This document shows, piece after piece, positions 11,440 through 23,323 of a stretch of 64,000 nucleotides of DNA. The stretch covers positions 2,465,001 to 2,529,000 of the forward strand of contig JACVVK020000037.1 in NCBI GenBank assembly GCA_018292915.2, in the 5' to 3' direction. Made by a program: the position numbers and the translations under genes. Numbering within the stretch: position 1 is the first letter of the stretch; each line of letters opens with the position of its first letter. Under the pieces are notes generated by a model. That model was not told where the DNA came from. It ran no database searches and saw only the letters and a program-made list of their open reading frames with translations. The DNA is from Batillaria attramentaria. Lineage: Eukaryota > Mollusca > Gastropoda > Batillariidae.

Positions 11440-11583
11440 CGTACCCGGAGAGAACCCCCGACGATCGTCCCGAATGAACGGTGCCACGTACGAGAAGGAA
11501 AAATTCTTTGCCCCGAGTGAGACTCGAACCTTCCTCTCGCATTGGTGGCAAAGTCTCTTAACCACTAGGCCACCGACCGCCCC
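11440..11583 (-). mobile_element. tRNA-derived SINE, family B (3'-truncated copy)
   Basis: On the minus strand it starts GGGGCGGTCGGTGGCCTAGT, has an anticodon-loop region TTTGCCACC, a B box (GGTTCGAGTCTC) and the body ACGTGGCACCGTTCATTCGG. It stops where full copies continue toward the ATT tail. Confidence 0.8.
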
Positions 11584-11639
11584 ATTCGGCCTGGCTGACC
11601 AAAAAAAAGCATAAAGCATATATTCTCAATAAGAAGAAA

Positions 11640-12539
11640 ACGACGCAAAACCTTAAGCCTTGGTTAGAACATGTAAGCCTTGGTTAGAACAGGACCAGAC
11701 ATTTCAAAAATGATTCTGTCTTTGACCGACGTTCGGCGTCGGTATGAATACCTGATAGCCTAAGTTATCTAAAATGTGCCCCCCAAAATGTATAAACAAG
11801 ATCACCGACCTTCGTGCCAGTGTTGGTCTCTTGGACACAGGAGACCAAAAGGAAGAATCTGATATGGTGTGTCGACGACGGAGGAAATGTGATAAGATGT
11901 TTACAGACTGACCGGGTGCTATTTAAGCTACTTTTCTTTGTGTGTGTGTGTGGCCCCATGGGCTCGCCTTCACGCGGCGGGGCTGATTTTGCCAAGCTTG
12001 CCCACCCCTTTTGCTCTTTCTTTACTCTTATTTCTGCCTCACTCGGTCCATTCACCTGTCTTTTGCTCTCTTAAAATCTCCTCCGGGGGGAGGTCAGTAA
12101 GCAGGTGTCTGCTGACCCTTGGTCCAGTGAGACATCTGAGGGTCGTTTCTGAAGGCCGACTTCACTGGATTCCCCCCACCTGGTCTTCAGCCTGGCGGGC
12201 TTTGTTCGCAGCGCCCTGCTGGTGCTGCTGAACACCTGTCATGTTGAAGACCTTCACAACGCACCCCTCTCTGGTGCGTTGTTTTCCCAAACCGCCTCAC
12301 GGCGGGGAGGTTCCGTGTTGGAGCGGTCTGTTCTCCAACTGCCTCCCAGGCATGTTGTCTTCATTGGCAACTAAGGAATTTTCCTTCCTACCTCTCTGTC
12401 TATCCCTCACCAGCCCATTCACCTGTATCTTTCTCTTTAAAACCTCCCGAATTTAGCCGCTCTGTCCTTCCTCTCTTCTCTCAGCTGATTTCTAAGTTCG
12501 GCCCTTTCATCTATATTTCTTCTTTTTAACCCCTCACTC
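11640..12539. other. intergenic, no gene seen
   Basis: Pyrimidine-rich sequence with a direct repeat (GCCTTGGTTAGAACA, 11657-11695). Small open frames lack any domain. The segment may belong to the retroposon whose end is at 12905. Confidence 0.4.
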
Positions 12540-12905
12540 ACGTCTGCACTACCAGTGGTTAGGCATAAGTGATGTTGGGAATATGCTGCGAACTGGTTTA
12601 TTGCGCCTAGGAGATGATAAGTTGCAATATTTGCTGTATATGCGCTTAGTATTTATCTTTGTTTTAACTAGTTGTAATTGTCATTTGTTTTCTACGCTTT
12701 TTTGTAACCGGGAGTTCGATAAATTAGCATGAAGGTGCAGCGTCTCCTGCATGTCCTGGGTTTATATTGCCCCGTAGACCAGTTTGCATCCTATGTCCAA
12801 CGTTACATTTTTGTTTTTTTCTTGTAGTGCAGACACACTCAGCCGCGAATTAGCCTTTGTGGCTTGCGCGGCTTTAAGCCCTAAAAACTCACTCACTCAC
12901 CCTTT
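12540..12905 (+). mobile_element. possible non-LTR retroposon 3' end
   Basis: An A+T-rich stretch resembling a 3' UTR ends in GCCCTAAAAACTCACTCACTCACC, a short tandem tail of the kind left by CR1-like LINEs. No reverse-transcriptase coding could be found upstream and no duplication is clear, so this is a weak call. Confidence 0.25.
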
Positions 12906-14485
12906 GTGTGTGTGTGTGTGTGTGTGTGTTGTATTGATCCTCCGGCGTAGACCGGGCACGACCGCCCAGCACCGGTTTAGACATGTGGCATACCATAGCA
13001 GAGCAAGATGCGCTTTTAATACAGTCCATCTGTTGCACACGGCGTGCTAATGCTCGGCCGGCAGTAATGATTCAACGTTCGTTTATCGTTGGGAGCGGGG
13101 GTGGGAGAGAAGCGGTGTACCGTTTAGGCGCGCTGCGTTCGCGTGACCGCTAGACACGTGTGTGTTAGTCTGTTGTATGTACATGTCGTTCGCTTGGTGG
13201 GGGAGCGGGGAGGAGGGGGGGCGAGGGGGCCGGGGGAGGGGTTGGTTGACTGGGTGTTAAACAAGCATACTATTCCACTATGTATATGGGCTGATACCAA
13301 AGGAGGCTGTTTAGACTGCAACCCGGTTTGAACCCGAGTTTTGGCTGACTCGGGTTGGACTCGGGTTGCTGACCAGTCGGGTTGGACTCGTTCCAATGGC
13401 GTTTATCGTTCCAATGGCCATTATCATCCATAGCGGCCTCTTTTTCTTTGATCTCTCCTGTGTAAGAAGTGTCCGTATTTTACTAGTACTTGAGAAATCA
13501 TGTGACACAGAGCACGATATCACATGACAATCAGGCATGGTTCCCTGCAAATAGGTTCTTTCTTTCAGACAGAAAGAACAGAGGTACAGTTTTTTTGGCA
13601 AAAAACAAAACAAAAACAAAAACAAAAAAAAACATCGTCATCGATGTGCAAGTACACGTATCACTACTCCTCGGCGAGAACTCGCTCCCGATGTAAACAC
13701 CATCGACGACGAAACATTTTGACTCGGCATATCGATGTTTCCAACTTCATAAACTCGTTGTACAAGTACAAAACAACAGTATCCTGTACCTAGCAAGCAA
13801 TCCTTACTCAAATTTCGGACAGTTTTAACCAACACTTATCAAAAGTCGTTCTCAAAAAGTTCATTCGAAGCTGGCGTCTCACCGACATGTATGCTGTTTA
13901 CTGATTTGGCCGTGTCCTATCGGCGCAGAGAATGGCAGCGGATTCAGTCGTGGTCTAGAAAGATCTCCGATTGAACAGAAGCTTCTTGAATCGTTTGAGT
14001 CATGCATGCAGTTATAAAATGTAGCTGCTGGGGGGGGGGGGAGGTCACTTTAATCGGTGTACATGTACTACAAATATTAGAATAAACACTCACAAAGATT
14101 CATATTTCGTGAAGAATCGCGACAGGAACACCCCCGCTTGAACGCGCCCTGATTGTGCAAAGCGTGAACAGACTGAGCTGTTTTTGATCGGTTTCACATT
14201 CACCTCGCAAATTTACATTTCCTTGAAAGCGTTAGCATGTTTGTTTGTGTCTTTAGTGGAAGTTTAAAACTTGTGTTTTTGTTTGGATTTGAGTTCATGA
14301 GTGAATTGACATCGTCTTGCCAGCCGCGGCATTAAAAAGGCGCACTTTATTCTGTCGGCGTCGTGCTCTGCCGACGTACAAACTCGTTCGTCTGCAATGT
14401 GTCGACTGTCAGTTTTTTCTAGGATAAACGTTCAGAATATACCATAAACTGGCCCAAAAAAAGGATGATAAAGCATTTACACCCT
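12906..14485. other. intergenic, no gene seen
   Basis: Contains a short (GT)n at 12905-12928, CGGGTTGG-rich sequence near 13320-13385 that resembles the border of the element ending near 15210, and low-complexity A-rich sequence near 13600. No coding support. Confidence 0.4.
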
Positions 14486-14602
14486 ATCAAGCTGTGGGAT
14501 ACCGACGAGTATTTTGATCCAAGACGCAATCAACCCTTCGCTAAAGCTCAGGGTTGATTTGCGTCTTGGATCAAAATACTCGTCGGTATCCCACAGCTTG
14601 AT
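14486..14602. repeat. fold-back hairpin, ~52-bp arms
   Basis: Arms 14486-14537 and 14550-14602 are reverse complements apart from one inserted base and enclose a 12-nt loop. The left arm begins ATCAAGCTGTGGGATACCGA. No coding; likely a MITE-like fold-back element or a recently formed palindrome. Confidence 0.93.
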
Positions 14603-14768
14603 GGGGAATAACTGCTAATTCTGTGCAAGTCTATCCTGGACAATGACTGACGTTGGAAAACGTACGACATGCCTTGACGAAAGCATTACATCAGGACGCC
14701 AGCTGCATGATTAGATCTGAAATGCGAGCTGGCCTTGGACCACAATCAGTTTAACCCTGGTCCGTAGC

Positions 14769-15151
14769 AGGGTTTAAAGATCTGCAATCACAGCAAAAAG
14801 CCTCAAACATGGCGCTTTTTAAAACCGCGACTCCTTCAATTGTGCATAACTCTGTCACAGTTGCAGAGTTTTCGGCGCTTCGGGGACCCTTATATAACCA
14901 GAGCACGAGTTTACCGTGACATTATTTGGCTTTTGGTCAGTGAGCGAGACACATCACTACGGTGTCTACCGGATGTTGAGTGCTGCACGATCTTTCTCGC
15001 TCAGTGTCAAAACGCAATGGCTTTTATTGGGGTTTCAGGGACGCTGGAAACTCTGCAACTGTGACAGAGTTGACTGTGCGTCCACGGCCGACTCTGTAAA
15101 AGTTGTTCACACTTCGGAAAGCTTTTTGTTGGGAGCTTAGATCTTTACCCT
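14769..15151. mobile_element. nested inverted-repeat element (MITE-like)
   Basis: Inner arms 14848-14872 and 15048-15071 (AACTCTGTCACAGTTGCAG and its complement) lie inside outer arms starting AGGGTTTAAAGATCT (14769) and ending AGATCTTTACCCT (15151). Spacing is symmetrical. No transposase is encoded. Confidence 0.65.
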
Positions 15152-15224
15152 GGCCGCTTTCAACCCGGGTTGGTTAAATGTAAACGTACCAACCCGGGCC
15201 CAACCCTGTGGGGTAGGGGTGGGT

Positions 15225-15385
15225 GTTTGGGGGTTTAACGTCCTTGTCCACCACATCGGGTGATATCAAAGACGGGGCAACGAAGAAAAAGCCAGCACAA
15301 ATATTTGGCCCCAGCCGGGATCGAACTCACGACCCGAGCATTAGAAGTCCAACGCTCTACCATTCGACCACCCCGGCTCCCCGTC
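15225..15385 (-). mobile_element. tRNA-derived SINE, family A
   Basis: Near-identical to the copies at 4171 and 15681: the head (GGAGCCGGGGTGGTCGAATG) begins at 15385 on the minus strand and the tail ends at TAAACCCCCAAACACCCACC. Confidence 0.88.
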
Positions 15386-15489
15386 CAACCCTGTAAAACT
15401 GACAAGTGTAAACAGCCTCATAATAGGCGACGAGGAAAACTCCGTCTCATTGTTTGTTTGTTTGGTACATGTACCTGCCAGGAGTCCAA

Positions 15490-15960
15490 ACCATGGCAGG
15501 TATCGCTCAGTTGGTATAGTTCGCCCGTTAGGGGGTGCAAATGTATACCAGTCAATTCCGTAGATATTTCGCATAAAGTCGTAGAACGAGGTCAGCGGCT
15601 ACGTGACTTCACCTCGCCAGACCCCCCAAGAACATTTGCACCCCTCCTGCGTTGCGGGGATACAATCGCCCCCGTCAATGGAGCCGGGGTGGTCGAATGG
15701 TAGAGCGTTGGACTTCTAATGCTCGGGTCGTGAGTTCGTATCCCGGCTGGGGCCAAATATTTGTGCTGGCTTTTTCATCGTTGCCCCGTCTTTGATATCA
15801 CCCTATGTGGTGGGAAAGGACGTGAAACCCCCCAAACACCCACCCGCCCCCGTCAGTGGACGACTGGAGTTCATTTGCCCCTCCTGCGCATGATTGGTAT
15901 ACATTTGCACCCCCTAACGGGCGAACTATACCAACTGAGCGTAAGTATCCCAGTGTTCTT
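15490..15960. mobile_element. TIR element T1, copy 1, interrupted by a SINE
   Basis: Arms of about 60 bp at 15499-15562 and 15889-15949 are inverted copies (CGCTCAGTTGGTATAGTTCG, then CCCGTTAGGGGGTGCAAATG). The same arms bound 62400-62925. The interior is split by a family A SINE at 15681-15845, which accounts for part of the length. Confidence 0.7.
15681..15845 (+). mobile_element. tRNA-derived SINE, family A, inserted in T1
   Basis: Complete copy from GAGCCGGGGTGGTCGAATGG to CCCCCCAAACACCCACCC. The 13-bp flanks GCCCCCGTCAATG (15668-15680) and GCCCCCGTCAGTG (15846-15858) differ by one base and mark the target duplication, so the SINE is younger than element T1. Confidence 0.93.
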
Positions 15961-16257
15961 CAGGCTCCCCTCCGTGGGTTGGGTTGGGGACGTGGGAAAA
16001 GGACATTACACATAAGGGCATGGGTGGTATTAATAAGAATTAAGCTAGACACGCCTTAACCCGTGAATAATTAAAAGGAATTCGATTTTTTTTTATTCTG
16101 AAATATTCTCAAATTTCGACTGTCTACAAGATGGAAATTGTTGGTGTAAATGCAAGGTCATTTTTGTTGGTTTGTTATCTCTTAAATTATGGCCTGACAG
16201 TACCAGAATGATAGAACAGTTATTAGGTGAAATGTCTACCTTGGCCATATTCATATC

Positions 16258-16665
16258 AATAATAATAATAATAATAATAATGCGTATTGTATAGGCGCTT
16301 TACCCAATTTCAGGAATCGGCTCAAAGCGCCTCGAACTGAACCCAGCACGCACGCTCACATGAATCACACGCATTCTCTCACACAATGGACGTAAACACA
16401 TTACAATCACATGGTGCGAAGGGTCAGCTCAGCTATTTTAAATTTCGGAATTTAGAATTGCATTTATTTTTCAAATTTGGTGGGCTGAACATTTCCAAAG
16501 CAGAGCGGGAGGAAGCCGGAGTACCCGGAGAGAACCCGCGACGATCGGCCCGAACGAACGGTGCCACATACGAGAGGGAAAAATTCTTTGCCCCGAGTGG
16601 GGCTCGAACCCCTGACCTCTCGCACTGGTGACAAGTCTCTTAACCACTAGACCACCGACCGCCCC
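16258..16665 (-). mobile_element. tRNA-derived SINE, family B, full length
   Basis: On the minus strand: head GGGGCGGTCGGTGGTCTAGT with TTAAGAGACTTGTCACC and B box GGTTCGAGCCCC; body with GTTCGGGCCGATCGTCGCGG; 3' region CAGTTCGAGGCGCTTTGAGC; (ATT)n tail at 16258-16281. Total about 408 bp. Confidence 0.9.
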
Positions 16666-17036
16666 TAATAAATCAAGAACACTGAAATGGCAGCAAGAGG
16701 CGGTTGTTGACGCACGGAGGCTAACGGCCTTTCATAAAACAACTTTGTCAGAGTACAGATTCCAATCAATGAACATGTTAACTGAAATGCTGACTTGCTC
16801 TGGGCGTCACAATTAGCCTGCTGCACTGAAACAGCAATACTTCGAATGTCAAGAACATGAGAAGTACGTTGAAATGGCGAAATAAATCTCCTAGAGATAT
16901 TATTCCTAGACCATTATCTATAGACTGACCTGTGCAGTCAATATTAATGATAGCGACATGCGATATTGATCATGACGTAGACAACAGCTGCTACTTACAC
17001 AAAAAGACGGACAGTCAGTTATACACGCGCGGATCC

Positions 17037-17436
17037 AATAATAATAATGAGTACCCAATTTCAAGAATCGGCTCAAAGCGCCTCGAACTGAACCCAACAC
17101 GCACGCTCACGTGAATCACACGCATTCTCTCACACACACTGGACATAAACACATTACAATCACGTGGTGCGAAGGGTCAGCTCAGCTATTTTAAATTTCG
17201 GAATTTAGAATTGCATTTATTTTTCAAATTTGGGGGGGTGAACATTTCCAAAGCAGAGCGGGAGGAAGCCGGAGTGCCCGGAGGGAACCTCCGACGATCG
17301 GCCCGAATGAACGGTGCCACATACGAGAAGGAAACAATTGTTTGCCCCGAGTGGGACTCGAACCCCTGCCCTCTCGCAATGGTGACAAGTCTCTTAACCA
17401 CTAGACCACCGACCACCCCACACCACCGACCGCCCC
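17037..17436 (-). mobile_element. tRNA-derived SINE, family B, second full copy
   Basis: Highly similar to 16258-16665 across its length, with a shorter tail junction (ATAATAATGAGTACCCAA) and a duplicated ACCACCGACCGCCCC at its 5' end (17405-17436). Confidence 0.9.
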
Positions 17437-17502
17437 AACTGGAAACTCGGAGACAATGAAACCTTGCCGCAACCTCACCCCTGCCTCCATCCCGTCTTGC
17501 GT

Positions 17503-17590
17503 TGGCTCCGGTCGTGAGTTTGAATCCCAGCTGGGGCCAGATATTTGTACTGGCCTTTTTCTCATTGCCCCGTCTTTGTTATCACTTATT
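17503..17590 (+). mobile_element. tRNA-derived SINE, family A, fragment
   Basis: Keeps only the B box part (GGTCGTGAGTTTGAATCCCA) and the first half of the body (TGGCCTTTTTCTCATTGCCC). Both ends are lost. Confidence 0.75.
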
Positions 17591-18408
17591 TATTGGTGTT
17601 CAGTGAACACACCAGTTCTTTCCAGCCTCCATTCCAAAAGACTTCCCCCCCCCCCCCCCTTCTTTTTGTTCATTTTACCTATGACTGAAAATGCCATCTA
17701 CTTTATGTTCTTTTAAACTGTGGATTTCATGGAAGCTGCGCATTGTTCTTGTGGGGAGGTGGTTGGGGGGAGGGGGGGGGGGGTAAATATTGTTCGCACT
17801 GAATCCGGAGGTGCACCTTAAACAAGAAGGAACCAAGATCCGGTTAGAAATTGTTCACATTGTCCTGTAGTTATATAACCGCTCATCGTTAGTCTGCTGA
17901 ATAATCTGCGACAAGGTAATTCTTTGCGTTCTTTCGTGATTGTGCGTTTAATGAGACTTTTCACTTTCTTCAGGAATACAGAGAGTGAAAAGAACTTCAT
18001 CTTAAAAAAGTACGTATAGAAAATACTGGAACCATCCATGCAGCTTTCGACTCACTTTGTTAATGGCCTCAAGTAACTATTATACAGTTAAGAACCTGGC
18101 ATTATATATTTTTTCTAGCTTTAAGAAAAAGACAACAGTTGCTCAGCTGAGTTGATATACTTATTATTTTTTGTACATGTATTGATGTGCATAAGAATGT
18201 CTGGATGTCACTCTCAAATTTGAATGGGCCTAATAGGCCTGTCAATAAACAAATCTGATTCTGATTCTGATACGTATATTTTTTTAAAGAACGAAGAGTG
18301 TTTATAATCGTTGCATGCCATTAAGAGGTGGGAGAAAGAGAGACCGTTCCGCATTATCGCTTTGAACAGTGACAAGTGAAGTCCCACAGACTTTTGAACT
18401 CTATATAT

Positions 18409-18557
18409 AGAAACTCCTTGAGAGCTGTGATCAACTATTTTTCTGAACAAAGCATGGAACCCAAATTTTCGGGCCCTCAGCGGGCCCTTCATCAGAGGAA
18501 TACAGGTTCCATGCTTTGTTCAGATTAATAGTTGATCACAGCTCTCAAGGAGTTTCT
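18409..18557. repeat. fold-back element, 53-bp arms
   Basis: Arms 18409-18461 and 18505-18557 (AGAAACTCCTTGAGAGCTGT... and complement) differ at two positions. The 43-nt loop contains a second small dyad, GGGCCCTCAGCGGGCCC. Confidence 0.92.
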
Positions 18558-18646
18558 TTTCTAATTATTCTATGTGGATTTTTCCATTTTAAAACTCTTT
18601 TGGGGATGTGCGGAGCCAGCATGACTTTCTTCGTTTTGTAAAGTCA

Positions 18647-18780
<134 letters not shown>

Positions 18781-19148
18781 CTAGTGTACACTGCGAACTT
18801 GAGATAAGCGCCACGAAAGCGGATGCAAGATGTTCCCGATGTTTGCTCAAAAGAGTAGGGCTACAGGCATGTCCGATGTGGCAACAGCATGTCTAGACTT
18901 AAGAGGTGTTTCCCTAACAACTAAATGGGAATACGAACATGGGAAGTTACCGTGACCGGCTGCCGGAACAAGGAGATGCAGAGGATGTCCAAGGTGACAG
19001 ATCGCAAACAAAATAATTTCTGCACTATGACAGGGTGGCACATTTCCTCCCTGAGGTTTTCCAAAACAGACAATGGTTCTAGCACCAAGACATGTCTACT
19101 GACAGCATGCCACAAATAAGAAAGTCACAATTTTTATTCTGAATTCTG

Positions 19149-20518
19149 AAAAACTAGAGAGGCAAAAGCCTCCATGGCTCCCTTGTGACACAGGTCAAGG
19201 TCATTCACAAGAGTATGTTTGTAAAGCTCTTATCTTACTTACTTAGGCCCCTGGCTCCACGTGGAGCATAGGCCATCGACAACCCTTCGCCATCGCACTC
19301 TGTTCTGGGCTATTCTTGCCACTCCAGTCCAGTTGGTCCCCTGCTTATATAACTCTGCCTCAGTGTCCCGCCTCCAGCTGTTGCGAGGCCGGCCTCTCTT
19401 CCTTTTCCCCTGTGGGTTCCATGTCAGGGCTTGGCGTGTGGTGCTGGATGCTGGCTTCCTGAGGGTGTGTCCAATCCAGCCCCACTTCCTCCGCAGGATC
19501 TGCTTGGCCGCTGGTTCCTGCCCTGCTCGCTCCCACAGCTCTTCGTTCCGGATCTTCTCTGGCCATCGGATGTTGAAGATGCGCCTCAGACAGGTGTTGA
19601 GAAAAAAAGCTCTTATCACTATCCATTATTATGCCAAGTAAAGTGTCTCTGGCACTCTGAGTTTACAGTTACATTACATCATTACAGTTTTCCCCGAAAC
19701 AGTTTGTATGGCCTTGACCTTTGGTCAAGGTCATTCAAATGAGATCTCATCAATGTCTATCACTATGCCAAGTTTGATGCCTCTAGTATTTGTAGTTCCT
19801 TCAAAAACAGTAATGTTAAAATTCACAACAGACAGCTTTTACCTTTCAGAAAGGTAGGTCTCATTGCGGTCTATCATCATGCCTCGTTTGGTGCCTCTAC
19901 TGTTTGTTGTTTTGAAGAAAATGCCAAGGTTAAAGTTTCCAAAAAAACGCTTGCATGACCTTGACCTTGACTAAAAGTCACTGAACACAGGTATGTCTGT
20001 AAAGGTGCTGCTAATGACAAATCATCACACATATATAGTTTGATGCTTCTGATTCTTCTGGATTCTGAGAACATGCAAATGTAAATTTTCCCAACGGACT
20101 GTTTGTGACCTTGACCTTGAGTCAAGGTCATTTAAGGTGGTATGTGTGCATAGGTTTTATCACTGTCTATCAGCATGCCAGGTTTGGTGCCTCTGCTGTT
20201 TGTTGTTTCTGAGAAAATGCCAATGTTAAGGTTTCACAAAAATAGCTTGTACGGCCTTGACACAAGGCCACTGACTACATGTATATCTGTAAAGTTGTTA
20301 TCAATGTCTATCATCATGCAAAGTTTAAAACCTCTGGTGTTTGTAGATTACGAGAAAATGCCAATGTAAAATTTTCAAACAGAGAGCTTTAGTGACCTTG
20401 ACTCAAGGTCATTCAAAATGACACATTTTGAAAGGTCTTGTGGTTGTCTATCAGCATGCCAAGTTTGGTGCCTCTGCTGTTTGTAGATTCTGAGAAAACG
20501 ACAATGTTAAAGTTTTCT

Positions 20519-20581
<63 letters not shown>

Positions 20582-20646
20582 GACAGACAGACAGACGACG
20601 GAGGGTTAATACATAGACTCCCATTGTTACACAAGGAAGCCAAAAA
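19149..20646 (+). mobile_element. Helentron/pearl-like element, copy 2, carrying a LINE insertion
   Basis: Same start (CTAGAGAGGCAAAAGCCTCC), ~150-bp units with TCAAGGTCA, (CA)n(GACA)n tract at 20521-20598 and tail (GACGGAGGGTTAATACATAG) as the copy at 9937. The terminal inverted repeats read GGCTCCCTTGTG at the start and, reversed, GGCTTCCTTGTG at the end; both differ from the CTCAC type at both ends of copy 1. A LINE fragment at 19235-19606 splits the first unit. Confidence 0.7.
19235..19606 (-). mobile_element. 5'-truncated RTE-type LINE, 3' end of reverse-transcriptase ORF
   Basis: The minus-strand frame encodes the typical C-terminal tail of endonuclease/reverse-transcriptase ORFs: LRRIFNIRWPEKIRNEELW, then WGWIGHTLRKP, GKRKRGRPRNSWRRD and W. 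It ends in a (AAGT)n tail (TTACTTACTT on the plus strand, 19235-19244). AAGCTCTTATC flanks it at 19224-19234 and 19607-19617. Removing the insert restores a normal Helentron-like unit. Confidence 0.9.
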
Positions 20647-20984
20647 GGTAAAACGCCGCCCCCGCTCCACACCTTCTGAAGTGAGTACTATTTAGCAATG
20701 AATGATCCTTTGCATCCCCGAGAAGTTGTGCCGGGACTCATCCACGTCCTCTGTTCCACCAAAGCCGTGCACTCTCTCTCTTTCACACACACACACACAC
20801 ACACACTGGGCCGGCCATAGACAGACATCCGTGTCCGGATGAAGACACAATTCAGTCTTACAAAAACAAAACTTCAGGTGTTCTTTTCTGTGTTTGTAAA
20901 AATCAGTTGAATCTCTCTCTATCTCTCCTCTCTCTCACACACTGATGGGTCGATGGCCTAAACAATAAAGAATTAAATTTTGAG

Positions 20985-21070
<86 letters not shown>

Positions 21071-21754
21071 AGACAAGACTGAACTTGACAACCCTGACTG
21101 TACATTAAACCTGTTTTATTAAAAAAAAGCAAAGATTGTGGGTTTCGTGTTATAGAGGAAAATCGGAATCGCCGAAAAAATAAAACAGACATAATATCTG
21201 TATTATAGAATAAGACAAAAACTGTATCACAGCATCTGCTTTCTCTACAAGAACAAACAAAATCAGGAACAACAAAATCAAATGGACAAGGACCGTGACT
21301 GGATTAAACGGTAGCACAGCTAGATCAACTCAAACAACTGAACGTTTATGACAATGAAGTAAGATGTCCTGGGGCGTAGCAAAAACACGAGATTTTTTGG
21401 GATGATGGTTTGCGACAAACACGGCTATCAAAAGGGCGACGGTTACATCAAAGACTTTGGCAAGAAAGCTCCGCCAAGGTCTTTCGTCACACTTCAATGT
21501 TCACAACTCGTCAGTTTCCAGTTGTTTAGGTGGTCATACCACATTGGCATGAAACACACTAACACCTTACATATGCTGGTACTGGGCAGATAAGGGCCGA
21601 GATCTGCATTTGATAACATGACCGAAAACAGTAACAGGAAAAACAAAAACAAAAAAAACCCACTAAAGTACAAAAATAGCACCTTTAACTGACTGTTTTG
21701 GTTCACATGATCAAGGCAAAATTCCAAAGGAAAGGCCTGCTGTACAGTTATATT

Positions 21755-21834
<80 letters not shown>

Positions 21835-21870
21835 GTGTTATGGTGCGTATAAGTTTCAGCAGTACGGTCC
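20647..21870. other. intergenic with large microsatellites
   Basis: Holds (CT)n(CA)n at about 20983-21068 and (GT)n at 21757-21833. No coding support. Confidence 0.5.
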
Positions 21871-21880
21871 AAATTTAACA

Positions 21881-22076
21881 ATAGGCATATTTAGTCGGAC
21901 TTCATCAGGAGGACTTCGCTGAGCAGTGTAACCCATTAACATGTAAATTAGGCACGTTAGGGGTACCATAAGCGTTAGCCTCCCATGGCCTCTGCCGTGT
22001 GAGCGTAATTTACATGTACATGGGTTACACTGCTCAGCCAAGTCCTCCTCACGAAGTCCTTCCAAACATGCCTAAT
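21881..22076. mobile_element. MITE-like element with ~65-bp inverted arms
   Basis: Arms 21881-21950 and 22016-22076 are imperfect inverted repeats sharing GCTGAGCAGTGTAACCCAT and CATGTAAATTA. The 65-bp centre is unrelated. No coding. Confidence 0.85.
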
Positions 22077-22084
22077 GTTGGTCC

Positions 22085-23323
22085 TAAAAGAATGCTGAAG
22101 CGTTAGACAGAAAGATAGCAGAACAACGAAAAAACAAAAACAAAAAAAACGACAAAACAAACAAAAAAACCCCCCAAAAAAACCCCAAAAGCATAAAAAC
22201 AATGGTTGTGTGTGAAATGCAGTTCAATGATCAAATGATCAAACTAATTAATGTTACTTAAGCACAAAAGATAAAGAAATAGCCCCCCCCCAAAAAAAAA
22301 GTATGACAGCAAAAGCGATGTATGAAATGAGCAAACTAATTTATTAAACAATAATTTTTGTACGAGTGCAGCACTACACTGATTAAACATGACAGTTATA
22401 CACTGAATATAATGGTTTCACTAATTGGTCACTATGGTAACCAACCATACCCTGTCAATCGTACATTTTTATTAAACCCTGTATTGTTCATAACTGACAT
22501 GTTACCAAAGAGCACCTTTTGTGTCTTGTGTTAAATTGTGTCATTTTTTTTTTCTTCTTCTTCGGATCCCAACTGACAACGTCGCACATCAACAGGCAGT
22601 CACAGCACATGAAAGGGGGGGGGGGGGAGGGGAGGGGTGTGTGTGGAGGGGATTAGACCAGTTAACAGTGGACATGGCAACTCACTCCAAACTCAGCGAT
22701 TGCCGGTACAGCTTTCTCCCCCTTCATTGCTTACACGGTTACAGTATAGGACAAGATTTGGGGGGAAAAAAACAACCAAAAAACCAATACATGTACAAAC
22801 AACCAAAACAGAAAAAAGTTTCCGATTTCCATCAAAACAGAAGAGTGAACAGACCAGCAGAAACTTTTTTTTTTTTCTTTTACTGGGGCTGCCCTTACTC
22901 TGAACTCAAATTCTGTTCTAGCTGCCTAATGAGCTAGACATGGGCTCGGGGAGGTAACTAACCAGCTTGAGTGATGCCCCTTATAACCACTTATTTTCTT
23001 TGATTTTGTTTCTTTGTTGTCTTACTGATTTTTTTTTTATTTAGAATAATTCTGTGGGCCCACAAGATTAAACCAGAAAGATCATATTTTTTTCTTTGTT
23101 GTTTTGCCATTGTTATACTACTTTTATTATTTATTTATTTTATTTTGTCTTATTGTCTAGACCAATTTTTGCTTCTTGCTTGACTGTTTTTTTGTGGTTT
23201 TTATTTTATTTTATTTTTTTTATTCACTTATTTTCTAAAACTGATATGTTGGATAATTATGCAGTTATTCGCCGCACTAATACATCAGTCAGTGCACGCG
23301 TTTTGGCTCATCAGTTGGGTTCA
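22085..23323. other. 3' flank of FAM221A, no gene seen
   Basis: A-rich and T-rich low-complexity sequence. Several TTTATT strings near 23128-23150 read AATAAA on the minus strand and could serve as polyadenylation signals for FAM221A. Confidence 0.4.

Noticed and set aside
20521..20598. Regular repeat arrays as a possible CRISPR
   Set aside because: Simple (CA)n/(GACA)n and ~150-bp satellites in a eukaryotic context; no repeat-spacer pattern.
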